Assembly (NCBI GenBank): GCA_946628965.1
Contig: CAMOXI010000001.1
Location: 57,139 to 121,138 of the forward strand
From: an uncultured Clostridia bacterium
GTDB lineage: Bacteria > Bacillota > Clostridia > Oscillospirales > Oscillospiraceae
Direction of reading: 5' to 3'
Length of the DNA: 64,000 bases
In this document: positions 25,023 to 33,839 of the stretch, one piece after another
How the letters are laid out: each line of letters starts with the position of its first letter
Numbering within the stretch: position 1 is the first letter of the stretch
Made by a program: the position numbers and the translations under genes
Notes under the pieces: generated by a model
What the model was told of the DNA's origin: nothing
Seen by the model: the letters and a program-made list of their open reading frames with translations, nothing else
Database searches by the model: none

Positions 25023-25985
25023 ATGAAAAAACTACTATCTTTCTTGCTTGCGGCTGTGCTGCTCCTGTCGGTGCTGCCTGCGGCCTTTGCCGAAGGCTCG
25101 ACCGATGCGATCATCGTTGTGGAAAACGGCGGTGAGCCGGGTATCAATGTGCCGGTGAATACGCCGGCCCCGGCTCAGACGAGTATCAACCAGAGCCGGG
25201 CCGTGATCGGCGCCGATCTCAGTCCTGAGCAGATTTCTGCCGTGTATCAGGCCTTCGGTGTGAGCCGCGGCAGCGTGATCGAGCTCACCGTCACCAACGC
25301 GGAGGAGCGCCAGTGGCTCGCTGGCTATGTGGACCCGGCGCTGATCGGCACGCGCTCCATCTCCAGCGTGTATGTGGAGCTGCTGCCAGCCGGCGCCAAT
25401 ATGGATGTGAGCACCAGCAATGTGACCTGGTGCACGCCGGAGATGTATATGAGCGCCCTGGCCACCGCCGGCATCACCGATGCGCGCATCGTCGTGGCGG
25501 CGCCCTTCGCCGTCAGCGGCACGGCGGCCCTGACCGGGGTCTACAAGGCCTATGAGGACATGACCGGGAAAAAGCTGGACGATCTGGCCAAGGCTGTCTC
25601 CACGCAGGAGCTGACCATCACGGGCGGCCTTGCGCAGGAGATCGGCAGCATGGACTCCACGTCCATCGTGAACGACCTGAAACTGATGCTGGACGAGACC
25701 CGGAAGATGACGGACGAGGAGATCCGGCAGGAGATCATCGCCATCGCGGCCCAGTACAACGTTAAGCTGACGGACAATCAGATCCAGCAGCTGATCACGC
25801 TCTGCCGCTCGCTGGAGAAGCTGGATCCCAGCGCCCTCAAGCAGCGGGTGGAGGACGTGCAGAACACCCTCAACAAGGTCTCCGAGGCCAAGACCCAAGT
25901 GGTCGGCTTCGTACAGACCGTGAAAAACGTGGTCTCCTCGGTGCGGGAATTCTTTGAGCGCATTAAGGACATCCTGGGCATGTAA
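25023..25985 (+). CDS. DUF1002 family secreted protein
   Basis: A 320-residue exported protein. The start at 25023 has AAGGAGGAAA upstream and opens a classic signal peptide (about residues 1-23, cleavage near AFA). The mature part has the DUF1002 pattern: a GADLSPEQISAVYQAFGV segment, SISSVYVELLPAG, and a helical C-terminal region (about residues 200-320) with heptad-like spacing. The function is unknown, although the family is widespread in spore-forming Firmicutes. It is probably monocistronic, with a terminator directly after it. Confidence 0.85.
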   Translation: MKKLLSFLLAAVLLLSVLPAAFAEGSTDAIIVVENGGEPGINVPVNTPAPAQTSINQSRAVIGADLSPEQISAVYQAFGVSRGSVIELTVTNAEERQWLAGYVDPALIGTRSISSVYVELLPAGANMDVSTSNVTWCTPEMYMSALATAGITDARIVVAAPFAVSGTAALTGVYKAYEDMTGKKLDDLAKAVSTQELTITGGLAQEIGSMDSTSIVNDLKLMLDETRKMTDEEIRQEIIAIAAQYNVKLTDNQIQQLITLCRSLEKLDPSALKQRVEDVQNTLNKVSEAKTQVVGFVQTVKNVVSSVREFFERIKDILGM

Positions 25986-25988
25986 CGA

Positions 25989-26028
25989 GAACGGGGATGT
26001 GATTTCTTCACATCCCCGTTCAGTTTTG
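25989..26028 (+). terminator. Rho-independent terminator after the DUF1002 gene
   Basis: GAACGGGGATGTGA pairs with TCACATCCCCGTTC (perfect 14 bp) and is followed by AGTTTTG. Its core recurs in terminators at 27395, 51812 and 62452. Confidence 0.8.
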
Positions 26029-26171
26029 AGTTTTGCGTGCTGAGTTTTGAGGAGAACGGCTGGAATTGATGTCAAATTGGAGCTGTTCTCCGGGAGGGCA
26101 GACAGATAAAAGCCAACATTCCGAACCAGTTGCGAAAGAATCTCAAAACTCAAAACTCACGACTCAAAACT
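26021..26171. repeat. MITE-like element with heptad (TTTTGAG) ends
   Basis: The 151-bp gap segment begins CAGTTTTGAGT and ends with the inverted copy ACTCAAAACTG. Each end carries several seven-base steps of the form GAGTTTT / AAAACTC. An inner pair GGAGAAC/GTTCTCC follows. No coding capacity. A related heptad cluster lies at 27429-27531. Confidence 0.5.
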
Positions 26172-26206
26172 GGGGCTGTGAAAAAACGCAGTTTTTTCAC
26201 AGCCCC
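26172..26206. terminator. strong hairpin terminator between convergent genes
   Basis: A perfect 16-bp stem (GGGGCTGTGAAAAAAC with its complement) has a GCA loop. On the minus strand it leads into AGTTTTGAGTT, so it terminates the MFS gene. Confidence 0.8.
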
Positions 26207-26220
26207 TTTCCTATGCTTTT

Positions 26221-27381
26221 TCATTTTTTATCCACCGTGCGGCAGAGCTTTTCGTGCATGACGGCCATCAGCAGGAGCAGCGCCAGCAGGTACAGCGGGA
26301 AGATCCCCAGACCCAGCCGGGCGGCCAGCCAGCCGAAGAAGGGCGGCATGAGAGAGGTGCCGATGTAGGCGCTCGCCATCTGCACGCCGATGAGGGCCTG
26401 GGAGCGCTCCGCACCGAAATTCGCGGGCGTGGAGTGGATGATGCTGGGATAGATCGGCGCGCAGCCGATGCCGACGATGATCAGCCCCGCAAAGGCGCAG
26501 GCGTTGCCCAGCGGCAGCAGCACCAACAGGATGCCGAAGCCCACCAGGCCGAAGCCCAGCCGGATCATCTGCCGGTCATTGAGCTTATAGGTGGCAAAGC
26601 CGCTCAGCGCGCGGCCGCCGGTGATGCCGAGAAAGAAGAGACTGGCAAGCCGGGCGGCGGTGATCTCATCGACAAGCCGGGCCTTGACAAGATAGCTGCT
26701 GGCCCAGAGGCCAACGGTCTGCTCCAGGGCGCAGTAGCAGAAGAAGCAGAGCATGATCGACTTGGCTCCGGGTATGGAGACGATCCCGGCGAGGGAGAGG
26801 GGCTTGCCGCTCCCTCTGCCTGCCTCCATGTCCGCCCTCTTTTTCCAGAGCGGAAGGCTCAGAAAGATGCATACGGAGAGCACGATCTGCAGCAGGCCGA
26901 TCACGCGGTAGCCTGTGTTCCAGCCCGCGCCGCGGGAGAGGGCCGCGCCCATGATCAGCGGCCCGACGGAGGTGCCGACGCCCCACATGCAGTGCAGCCA
27001 GCTCATGTGGCGGCTGGCATAGTGCAGGGCCACGTAGTTATTGAGCGCGGCGTCCACGCTGCCCGCGCCGAGACCGTAAGGGACGGCCCAGAGGCAGAGC
27101 ATCCAGAAGCGGTGGCTGACTGAAAAGCCCAGCAGGGCCGCGGCGGTCATGGCCACGCTGATCGCGGTCACCAGACCGGGGCCCAGTTTCCGGGTCAGGC
27201 GGTCGCTCAGCAGGCTGGAGACCACCGTGCAGGCGGCGATGATCATGAAGATGACGCCGGACCAGGACAGGGGAACCGACAGCTCCGCATGCATGATCGG
27301 CCAGGCCGAGCCCAGCAGCGAGTCCGGCAGACCCAGCGATATGAAAGAGAGATAGATGATGGCAAGCAGGAGAGAGAACAT
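26221..27381 (-). CDS. MFS transporter
   Basis: A 386-residue major facilitator with about twelve helices. The start at 27381 (MFSLLLAIIYLSF) has CGGAGG upstream; the longer frame reads through repeat DNA. The segment between helices 2 and 3 (SDRLTRKLGPG) is the usual D-R-x-x-R/K-x-G cytoplasmic loop. WAVPYGLGAGSVDAALNNYVA and the HCMWGVGTSVGP helix resemble the fucose/glucose-permease-like FPN/FHS branch, so sugars are possible substrates. It lies 147 bp after cysS with a terminator-like hairpin immediately before its ribosome binding site. Confidence 0.8.
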   Translation of the reverse strand: MFSLLLAIIYLSFISLGLPDSLLGSAWPIMHAELSVPLSWSGVIFMIIAACTVVSSLLSDRLTRKLGPGLVTAISVAMTAAALLGFSVSHRFWMLCLWAVPYGLGAGSVDAALNNYVALHYASRHMSWLHCMWGVGTSVGPLIMGAALSRGAGWNTGYRVIGLLQIVLSVCIFLSLPLWKKRADMEAGRGSGKPLSLAGIVSIPGAKSIMLCFFCYCALEQTVGLWASSYLVKARLVDEITAARLASLFFLGITGGRALSGFATYKLNDRQMIRLGFGLVGFGILLVLLPLGNACAFAGLIIVGIGCAPIYPSIIHSTPANFGAERSQALIGVQMASAYIGTSLMPPFFGWLAARLGLGIFPLYLLALLLLMAVMHEKLCRTVDKK

Positions 27382-27394
27382 GGCTGCCTCCGAG

Positions 27395-27428
27395 AAACCG
27401 GGGAATGTGAGAACACATTCCCCGGTTT
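27395..27428 (-). terminator. terminator of cysS or attenuator before the MFS gene
   Basis: AAACCGGGGAATGTG pairs perfectly over 15 bp with its complement around AGAA. On the minus strand it ends in GGTTTCTC. The stem lies about 6 bp from the MFS ribosome binding site, so it could also control the MFS gene. Confidence 0.6.
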
Positions 27429-27531
27429 TAGTTTTGAGCTTGGAGTTTTGGGTTTTGAGTAAAACAGCAGGACGAATGTTGAGAGGAAAGAATCGTTTCC
27501 TCAATGCTCAACACGCACGACTCAACACTCA
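27429..27531. repeat. heptad repeat cluster (GAGTTTT / CTCAACA)
   Basis: Seven-base steps such as TTTTGAG, TTGGAGT and TTTGGGT run inward from one side, and CTCAATG, CTCAACA and CTCAACAC from the other, around a GAGGAAA/TTTCCTC stem. The cluster reaches the stop codon of cysS. Confidence 0.45.
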
Positions 27532-28980
27532 GATCCGCTTCCACTTTGCGCCGTGGGGGATGTCGGTGACCTCAATGCCGGCGGCCTTCAGCTCGTCGCG
27601 GATGCGGTCGGCCTCCGCAAAATTCTTGGCCTTCTTCGCGTCCTGACGGGCCTGGATCTTCGCCTCCACCTCGGCATCTTCTTCGCCGGATTCGGAGATG
27701 ATCGTGAACTCACCGGCGGTGACGGTCTGCTTCTTGAGTTCTTCCCGCTTGGCGGCGGCCTTCTCAAGGAGACTCAGCCCCAGCACTTTGTCAAAGTCGC
27801 CCAGGACGAAGAGCTTGGTGGCGTCGTTGGTCTTGTACTTGAGCACGTCGTAGAGCGCGGTAACAGCCAGAGAGGTGTTCAGATCGTTGTCAAGCCCGGT
27901 GCAGAACTTCTGCCGCAGGGCCTGGACAGCCTCGTCGTCGATCTCGCCGTCCTCAGGCTTGAGCGCGGCAATGCGGCCGATCAGCTTGTTGTAGGTGCCC
28001 TGGGCGTTGTCCAGGTTCTCCCAGGAGAAGACCAGGGACTTGCGGTAGTGGCTCTGCAGGCAGAAGAGGCGGTAGGCCAGGGGATCGTAGCCCTTTTCCT
28101 CCAGCAGGGAGACCGTCAGAAACTCGCCGCTGGACTTGGACATCTTGCCGCTGTTGGTGTTCAGGTGGAGGACATGCATCCAGTAATTGCACCATTTGTG
28201 GCCCAGATAGGACTCAGACTGGGCAATTTCATTGGTGTGGTGGGGGAAAGCGTTGTCGATGCCGCCGCAGTGGATGTCCAGATCCTCGCCCAGGTGCTTC
28301 ATGGAGATGCCGGAGCACTCGATGTGCCAGCCGGGATAGCCCACGCCCCAGGGGGAGTCCCATTTCAGGGCCTGATCCTCAAACTTGGACTTGGTGAACC
28401 AAAGGACGAAGTCGTTCTTGTTGCGCTTGTTGGTATCCTCTTCCACGCCCTCGCGCACGCCCACGTCCAGATCCTCGGCGTTGAAGTCGTTGAAGACGTA
28501 GTAGCGCTCCAGCTTGGAGGTGTCAAAGTACACGTTGCCGCCGGCAAAGTAGGCGTAGCCGGTGTCCATCAGTCTGGAGATGATCTTGATGTACTGGTCA
28601 ATGCAGTTGGTGGCGGGCTCCACCACGTCGGGGGTCTTGATGTTGAGCTTCGCGCAGTCGGCAAAGAAGGCGTCGGTATAGAACTTCGCAATCTCCATGA
28701 CGCTCTTGTGCTCGCGCTTGGCGCCCTTGAGCATCTTATCCTCGCCCTCGTCGGCGTCGGAGGTCAGGTGTCCCACGTCGGTGATGTTCATGACGCGCTT
28801 GACGTTGTAGCCTGCGTAGCGCAGATACTTCTCCAGCACGTCCTCCATGATGTAGGAGCGGAGGTTTCCGATGTGGGCGAAGTGGTACACCGTGGGGCCG
28901 CAGGTGTACATCTTGACAATGTCGGGATGGTTGGGAACAAACAGTTCTTTCTTGCGGGAAGCGGAATTATAAAGATACAT
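27529..28980 (-). CDS. cysS: cysteinyl-tRNA synthetase
   Basis: A 483-residue class I aminoacyl-tRNA synthetase that charges tRNA-Cys. The class I signature is HIGN (FAHIGNLRSYI, near residue 36) and KMSKS lies near residue 280. The zinc ligands are Cys in MYTCGPTVY (about residue 27), GYPGWHIECSGI and the HHTNEIAQSE segment. The C-terminal anticodon region with the Lys/Glu-rich helix (about residues 400-470) is present, so the enzyme is full length. It lies 12 bp after pgsA in a minus-strand series. Confidence 0.97.
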   Translation of the reverse strand: MYLYNSASRKKELFVPNHPDIVKMYTCGPTVYHFAHIGNLRSYIMEDVLEKYLRYAGYNVKRVMNITDVGHLTSDADEGEDKMLKGAKREHKSVMEIAKFYTDAFFADCAKLNIKTPDVVEPATNCIDQYIKIISRLMDTGYAYFAGGNVYFDTSKLERYYVFNDFNAEDLDVGVREGVEEDTNKRNKNDFVLWFTKSKFEDQALKWDSPWGVGYPGWHIECSGISMKHLGEDLDIHCGGIDNAFPHHTNEIAQSESYLGHKWCNYWMHVLHLNTNSGKMSKSSGEFLTVSLLEEKGYDPLAYRLFCLQSHYRKSLVFSWENLDNAQGTYNKLIGRIAALKPEDGEIDDEAVQALRQKFCTGLDNDLNTSLAVTALYDVLKYKTNDATKLFVLGDFDKVLGLSLLEKAAAKREELKKQTVTAGEFTIISESGEEDAEVEAKIQARQDAKKAKNFAEADRIRDELKAAGIEVTDIPHGAKWKRI

Positions 28981-28992
28981 GATGACAGCTCC

Positions 28993-29511
28993 TTATTTTA
29001 CATCCTTGAAGACGTCTTTGTTTTTGATGAAATACTCCGCGCCGGAGTAGACGGTGGTGGCCACGATCAGACCGGTGACGATGCCGTTGACCAGGGGGTA
29101 GCTGGAGAAGAGCAGCATGGCGGCAAGCCCCACCATGGTGACGGCGGTCTTGACCTTGCCGGACCAGGCGGCGGCGATGACCCGCTGCTGCTCCACGGCG
29201 ATGAGGCGCAGACCGCTCACGGCAAACTCCCGGAACAGGACGATGGCCACGGCCCATCCGGGCATATAGCCGCGCTCCGTGAAAAAGCACATGGCGGCAA
29301 GCACCAGCATCTTGTCGGCCAGGGGGTCCATGAACTTGCCGAAGTCGGTGATCTGGTTGTAGTGCCGGGCGATATAGCCGTCGGCAAAGTCGCTGAGGCA
29401 GGCGAGCACATACACCGCAAAAGCCCCCAGGGGATGGTCCAGATAGGCCAGCACCAGGAACACGGGGACGGCGACGATGCGCCCGATGGTGATCTTGTTG
29501 GCAGTGGTCAT
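28993..29511 (-). CDS. pgsA: CDP-diacylglycerol-glycerol-3-phosphate 3-phosphatidyltransferase
   Basis: A 172-residue integral membrane enzyme making phosphatidylglycerol phosphate, the first step to phosphatidylglycerol and cardiolipin. The CDP-alcohol phosphatidyltransferase motif D-G-x2-A-R-x8-G-x3-D-x3-D is intact (DFADGYIARHYNQITDFGK, then FMDPLAD). About five helices are visible. It starts two bases after the rimO stop. Its product would feed the cardiolipin synthase at 13.7-15.3 kb. Confidence 0.95.
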   Translation of the reverse strand: MTTANKITIGRIVAVPVFLVLAYLDHPLGAFAVYVLACLSDFADGYIARHYNQITDFGKFMDPLADKMLVLAAMCFFTERGYMPGWAVAIVLFREFAVSGLRLIAVEQQRVIAAAWSGKVKTAVTMVGLAAMLLFSSYPLVNGIVTGLIVATTVYSGAEYFIKNKDVFKDVK

Positions 29512-29513
29512 GC

Positions 29514-30833
29514 TTATGCCTCCTCGCCGTACAGGATCCCGTCCTCGGCGGCGGTGATGAGGACTTCGGAGAACTCGCCCTCTCGGGCCGTGCCCTCGAA
29601 GTACACCTCGCCGTCAATGTCGGGGGAGTCGGCGTAACATCGGCCGACCCACTGCTGGCTCTCCTCATCGTAGTCGGTCACCAGCACGCGGATGGTCTTT
29701 CCGACGAAGCTCTGACAGAATTCGTCCATGATCGGCGCCTGCAGCTGCATGATGAGATCCGCCCGGCGCTGGGCTTCCTCGCTGTCCACATGGGCCATCT
29801 TCGCGGCCGGGGTCCCTTCCTCGGGGGAGAAGGGGAACACGCCCACGCGCTCAATGCGCGCCTCCCTGAGAAATTCACAGAGTTCTTCGAACTCCGCTTC
29901 TCCCTCACCGGGCAGGCCCGCGATCAGGCTGGTGCGCAGCACGAGCCCGGGGATACGCTCCCGCAGGGTTTTGAACAGGGCGCGGATCTCGTCGCCGGTA
30001 CCGCGGCGGTTCATGCGCTTTAAGATGGCGTTATCGATATGCTGGATGGGGATATCCAGGTATTTGACGATTTTATCATTCGACGCGATCTCATCAATGA
30101 GCTCGTCGTCAAACTGGTCGGGGTAGAGGTAGTGGAGCCGGATCCACTCCACGCCTTCGATCTTCGCAAGCTCCCGGCAGAGCTGCGCGAGGCAGCGCCT
30201 CCCGTAAAGATCGGTGCCGTAGCGGGTGATGTCCTGCGCGATGACAATGAGTTCCTTCACACCGTGCTCGGCCAGATCCTTCGCCTCTGCCAGCACATTT
30301 TCCAGCGTGCGGGAGCGGTAGCGGCCCCGGATGTAGGGAATGGCGCAGAAGGAGCAGAAGTTGTCGCAGCCCTCGGCGATGCGCAGATAGGCCCAGGAGG
30401 GGCCGGTGGAGACCACGCGGGGGATCTCGTCCACGGGGGCGTTCTGATCGCCGAAGAGGCTGGCCTTTCGGCCCGCCAGCACGGTGTTTGCGGCGCCCAC
30501 GATGTCCTTGAAACTGCCGACGCCCAGAACGGCGTCGATCTCCGGCAGTTCCTCCAGCACGCTGTCCTTGTAGCGCTCGGTCAGGCAGCCGGTGACGATC
30601 AGGCCACCCAGCTTCCCGGCCTTTTTGAGCTCCGCCATCTCCAGGATCGTGTCGATGGCCTCACTCTTCGCGGCGTCGATGAAGCCGCAGGTATTTACGA
30701 TCGCGAGATCGGCCCCCTCCGCCTCGGGCACCAGCGTGAAGCCGGCCTCATCCAGCAGGTAGAGCATCTGCTCGCTGTTGACCAGATTCTTGGCGCAGCC
30801 AAGAGAGATCAGGCAAAATGTTGCATCCATCAT
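29514..30833 (-). CDS. rimO: ribosomal protein S12 methylthiotransferase RimO
   Basis: A 439-residue radical SAM methylthiotransferase that modifies an aspartate of ribosomal protein S12. The N-terminal UPF0004 domain opens with SLGCAKNLVNSEQM (the first cluster cysteine, two more at about residues 48 and 82). The radical SAM motif C-x3-C-x2-C is in EGCDNFCSFCAIP near residue 153, followed by IRGRYRSR. A TRAM domain forms the last about 65 residues. SLGCAKNLVDSE-type openings separate RimO from MiaB. Its start overlaps the recX stop by four bases. Confidence 0.95.
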   Translation of the reverse strand: MMDATFCLISLGCAKNLVNSEQMLYLLDEAGFTLVPEAEGADLAIVNTCGFIDAAKSEAIDTILEMAELKKAGKLGGLIVTGCLTERYKDSVLEELPEIDAVLGVGSFKDIVGAANTVLAGRKASLFGDQNAPVDEIPRVVSTGPSWAYLRIAEGCDNFCSFCAIPYIRGRYRSRTLENVLAEAKDLAEHGVKELIVIAQDITRYGTDLYGRRCLAQLCRELAKIEGVEWIRLHYLYPDQFDDELIDEIASNDKIVKYLDIPIQHIDNAILKRMNRRGTGDEIRALFKTLRERIPGLVLRTSLIAGLPGEGEAEFEELCEFLREARIERVGVFPFSPEEGTPAAKMAHVDSEEAQRRADLIMQLQAPIMDEFCQSFVGKTIRVLVTDYDEESQQWVGRCYADSPDIDGEVYFEGTAREGEFSEVLITAAEDGILYGEEA

Positions 30834-31444
30834 TCGTCCTCGATGCTTTCGTCGGTATAGCGGCGCAGCGCCGTGCGGATCTCTTCCCAGGAGTAGCCCC
30901 TGCGGAAGAGAGCGGCGCTGACTTTGCGGATCTGATCCCGGTCGGTGGGATCCTTCAGCCGCGCGGAAATGAATTTTTCAAGCTTGCCGTCCGTCTCCGG
31001 CATGTGCTCCACGGCCTCGTCCCAGAGCTCCCGGTCGACGCCGCGGCGGCTCAGTTCGGAGCGGACGCGGCCCGCGCCGTAACCCTTGGCTGCGTAGTGC
31101 CGGGCGATGGCGGCGGCATAGCTCTCGTCGTTCAGAAAGCCGTGATCTGAGAGCCAGCTGACCGAATAGTCGGCGGCGTCTTCGTCCACGCCCTTCTGCA
31201 TGAGCTTGTCGCGCACTTCCTTTTGGGACATGAGGCGGCGGGAAATGAGCTCCAGCGCCCGATCCCTGGCAAGGGAACGGGAGGAGTCCCGCTTAAGCGC
31301 GGCGAGCTCCTCCTCGTCGAGCGTTTTTCCGGTAAACAGCCGCCAGTCGGTCACCACGCCGAGGGAGCTTTTGATTTCACTCCCGTCCTCCAGCGCGACC
31401 GTGACCCGGTCGGAGGAGGTCTGGCGCAGAGCGGTAATGGTCAT
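30830..31444 (-). CDS. recX: recombination regulator RecX
   Basis: A 204-residue helical protein that restrains RecA filaments. It has the RecX three-helix repeats (SQKEVRDKLMQKGVDEDAA and LSDHGFLNDESYAAAIARHY, then RVRSELSRRGVDRELW). The N-terminal about 50 residues (ITALRQTSSDRVTVALEDG) form the small beta segment common to Firmicutes RecX. It is coupled to rimO downstream by a four-base overlap. Unlike many genomes it is separated from recA by 278 bp of structured repeat DNA. Confidence 0.93.
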   Translation of the reverse strand: MTITALRQTSSDRVTVALEDGSEIKSSLGVVTDWRLFTGKTLDEEELAALKRDSSRSLARDRALELISRRLMSQKEVRDKLMQKGVDEDAADYSVSWLSDHGFLNDESYAAAIARHYAAKGYGAGRVRSELSRRGVDRELWDEAVEHMPETDGKLEKFISARLKDPTDRDQIRKVSAALFRRGYSWEEIRTALRRYTDESIEDE

Positions 31445-31463
31445 AAGAGAAGTTCCTTCAAGC

Positions 31464-31491
31464 TGTCATTCTGAGCGAAGCGAAGAATCTC
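31464..31491. repeat. REP-like repeat copy (TGTCATTCTGAGCG family)
   Basis: The 28-bp copy differs at one position from the copy at 23541-23568. It lies just upstream of recX. Confidence 0.65.
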
Positions 31492-31505
31492 TTCACACGC
31501 GCAGG

Positions 31506-31635
31506 CAGGGGAGTTCAGAGGGGATCACCCCTCTGATTTTTCGCTTCGGAAAGCGAAAAACAATTCAGATATGTTTTTGCCGGGGCTCTGCCTCGTCAAA
31601 AACACCCTGAGCCGAGCAGGGCGAGGCCTTGCGCC
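31506..31635. repeat. three-hairpin structured repeat, copy 1
   Basis: Consecutive stems are CAGAGGGG/CCCCTCTG, TTTTTCGCTT/AAGCGAAAAA and TGTTTTTG...CAAAAACA. The same plan recurs at 36015-36145, with stem bases changed in pairs (CGCTT/AAGCG here, CGCCG/CGGCG there). It sits between recA and recX on the minus strand. Confidence 0.65.
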
Positions 31636-31690
31636 GACCAAACGAGGCGCTTTCTTACGCGCGCCTCGTGCGATATGCGCAAGTGCCCTT

Positions 31691-31724
31691 GATCTCAAAG
31701 CACCCATATGGGTGCTTTGAGATC
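31691..31724. terminator. perfect 34-bp palindrome at the recA stop
   Basis: GATCTCAAAGCACCCAT followed at once by its exact complement, overlapping the recA stop codon. It is strong enough to stop or process transcripts, but no T run follows on the minus strand. Confidence 0.5.
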
Positions 31725-32838
31725 AGTCTAGGTCGAAGTCCGCCGCCGACACGTCCACCGCCGGGGCGGGGGCGATGCGACCGGAGGCCTGGGCGGCCTT
31801 GCGGGACTGGGGGGACATGAGCTTGTGGGCGTTTGCGCGGATCTCCGCCTCGATCTTGTCCCGGGCCTCCTCGTCGTTCATCAGGTATTCCTTCACGGCG
31901 TCGCGGCCCTGGAGGCGCTGGCCGTTCACGGTGAACCAGGCGCCGGCCTTGTCGATGATCTCCAGCTTCACGCCCAGGTCAATGATCTCGCCCACGCGGG
32001 AGATGCCCTCGCCGTACATGATGTCGAACTCCGCCTCGCGGAAGGGGGGCGCCACCTTGTTCTTGACGATCTTGGCGCGGGTGCGGTTGCCGATCATCTC
32101 ACCGTTGACCTTCAGGGTCTCGATGCGGCGCACGTCGATACGCACAGAGGCGTAGTACTTGAGGGCCAGGCCGCCGGGCGTGGTCTCGGGGTTGCCGTAC
32201 ATGACGCCGATCTTCTGGCGCAGCTGGTTGATGAAGATGACGGTGCAGTTGTTCTTGGAGATGGCGCCGGCCAGACGGCGCATGGCCTGGCTCATCAGGC
32301 GGGCCAGCGCGCCCACCACAGTGTCGCCCACTTCGCCCTCCAGCTCGGAGCGGGGAATCAGGGCGGCCACGGAGTCCACCACCAGCACGTCGATGGCGCC
32401 GGAGCGGACCAGGGATTCGGCGATGTCCAGCGCCTGCTCGCCGGTGTCCGGCTGGGAGATCAGCAGGCTGTCGATGTCCACGCCCAGGGCGCGGGCGTAA
32501 GCGGGCTCCAGTGCGTGCTCCACGTCGATATATGCGGCCTCGCCGCCGGCCTTCTGGGCGGAGGCGACCACGTGCAGCGCAAGCGTGGTCTTACCGGAGG
32601 CCTCAGGCCCGTAGATCTCCACGATGCGGCCGCGGGGAACGCCGCCGATGCCGAGGGCCAGGTCCAGGGACAGGGAACCGGTGGAGAGCGCCTCCACGTT
32701 CACGGAAATATCGTCGCCCAGGCGCATGATCGTGCCCTTGCCGTAGTCTTTTTCAATCTTCGCGATCGCGGTCTCCAGCGCTTTTTTCTTGTCGCTGGAG
32801 GGGGCGGCCACGGGAGAAACCTTTTTCTTTTCAGCCAT
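31723..32838 (-). CDS. recA: recombinase RecA
   Basis: A 371-residue strand-exchange ATPase for homologous recombination and the SOS response. Walker A is GPEASGKT (near residue 75), followed by [12 protein letters not shown] (Walker B) and the DNA-binding loop 2 ([20 protein letters not shown]). The C-terminal tail from about residue 340 is Ala/Pro/Ser-rich and ends in acidic residues. Only 42 bp separate it from prmC, and no typical Firmicutes LexA box (GAAC-N4-GTTC) is seen in that gap. It is probably read from further upstream. Confidence 0.98.
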   Translation of the reverse strand: MAEKKKVSPVAAPSSDKKKALETAIAKIEKDYGKGTIMRLGDDISVNVEALSTGSLSLDLALGIGGVPRGRIVEIYGPEASGKTTLALHVVASAQKAGGEAAYIDVEHALEPAYARALGVDIDSLLISQPDTGEQALDIAESLVRSGAIDVLVVDSVAALIPRSELEGEVGDTVVGALARLMSQAMRRLAGAISKNNCTVIFINQLRQKIGVMYGNPETTPGGLALKYYASVRIDVRRIETLKVNGEMIGNRTRAKIVKNKVAPPFREAEFDIMYGEGISRVGEIIDLGVKLEIIDKAGAWFTVNGQRLQGRDAVKEYLMNDEEARDKIEAEIRANAHKLMSPQSRKAAQASGRIAPAPAVDVSAADFDLD

Positions 32839-32880
32839 CTTGTCTGTGTCTCCTTTTATGATGAAATCAGAATATATGAA

Positions 32881-33768
32881 TCAGAATCCGGAATACATCT
32901 CGCCGTCGTCGTCATACATCCGGCCGATGACGACCCGGTCCACGCCGAGGGTATCCTTGCGGGTATCCGCCGCAGCGAAGCCCGCCGAAAGGATCATGTC
33001 CTTCACCGTCTCCGTCTGGCCCTCGCCCACCTCGAACAGCAGCCAGCCGCCGGGCTTCAGGAGGGAGCGCCAGTACTTGAGGATGCTGCGGTAGAAGCGC
33101 AGCCCGTCCTCGCCGCCGTCCAGGGCCCAGATCGGCTCATAGTCCCGCACGGAGGAATCCAGGGTCATGATCTCCCGGCTCTCGATATAAGGGGGATTCG
33201 AGACGATCATGTCGAACTTACCCATGCTCAGGGGAGGGGAGACCGTGGCGTCCGCCTGCATGCAGATCACCCGGGAAATGAGGCGGTTGAGCGCCACGTT
33301 CCGGCGGCAGACCTCAAGCGCGCTGGCGCTGATATCGGCGGCCACCAGGCGGGTGGCCGGCATCTCATGCCCGATGGCGCAGGCAATGCAGCCGCTGCCG
33401 CAGCAGAGATCCAGGACGCGCGCGTCCATCTTCCGTCCGGTCAGGATGGCCTTGGCGGTGTCCACCAGCACTTCGGTGTCCATGCGGGGGATCAGCACGT
33501 CGGGCGTCACGATCATCGGCAGCCCGTAAAACTCCCAGAGCCCGGTGATGTAGGCCACCGGCTCGCCGCGGAGCCTGCGCGCCGTATAGTCCAGCACCTT
33601 CTGCTCCACCGCGTCGGTGGTGTAGAGGCTCATATCCCGCATCAGATCGGTCGTGGACTTGCCCGCGGCCTGAGCTACCAGCAGCCGCGCCTCCAGATTG
33701 TAGCCCTCCACCCCGCGCTGGCGCAGAATGTTGCGTGTGGAGAGGTAAAGTTCGTTGTATGTCTTCAT
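32881..33768 (-). CDS. prmC: peptide chain release factor N5-glutamine methyltransferase
   Basis: A 295-residue SAM-dependent enzyme that methylates the GGQ glutamine of release factors. The helical N-terminal domain (about residues 1-85) is followed by the Rossmann methyltransferase fold: LDLCCGSGCIACAIG (SAM loop) and the catalytic NPPY in MIVSNPPYIES near residue 185. It lies between the DUF1385 gene and recA on the minus strand; DUF1385-prmC is a common Firmicutes pairing, normally followed by prfA, which is not here. Confidence 0.95.
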   Translation of the reverse strand: MKTYNELYLSTRNILRQRGVEGYNLEARLLVAQAAGKSTTDLMRDMSLYTTDAVEQKVLDYTARRLRGEPVAYITGLWEFYGLPMIVTPDVLIPRMDTEVLVDTAKAILTGRKMDARVLDLCCGSGCIACAIGHEMPATRLVAADISASALEVCRRNVALNRLISRVICMQADATVSPPLSMGKFDMIVSNPPYIESREIMTLDSSVRDYEPIWALDGGEDGLRFYRSILKYWRSLLKPGGWLLFEVGEGQTETVKDMILSAGFAAADTRKDTLGVDRVVIGRMYDDDGEMYSGF

Positions 33769-33783
33769 GTGTTCTCTCTTAAA

Positions 33784-33828
33784 CGAATGAATAGTGAATA
33801 ATGAATAATTGAGGTGTCGCTGCGCGAC
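33784..33828. repeat. AATGAAT heptad array with hairpin, copy A
   Basis: Seven-base steps (GAATGAA, TAGTGAA, TAATGAA, TAATTGA) lead into GGTGTCGC-TGC-GCGAC. Copies B and C are at 34812-34855 and 40611-40662, with the stem bases changed in pairs. Confidence 0.6.
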
Positions 33829-33839
33829 AGATGGGAGAA

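Noticed and set aside
32839..32880. LexA/SOS box before recA
   Set aside because: No GAAC-N4-GTTC-type dyad was found in the 42-bp gap to prmC; control from further upstream remains possible.
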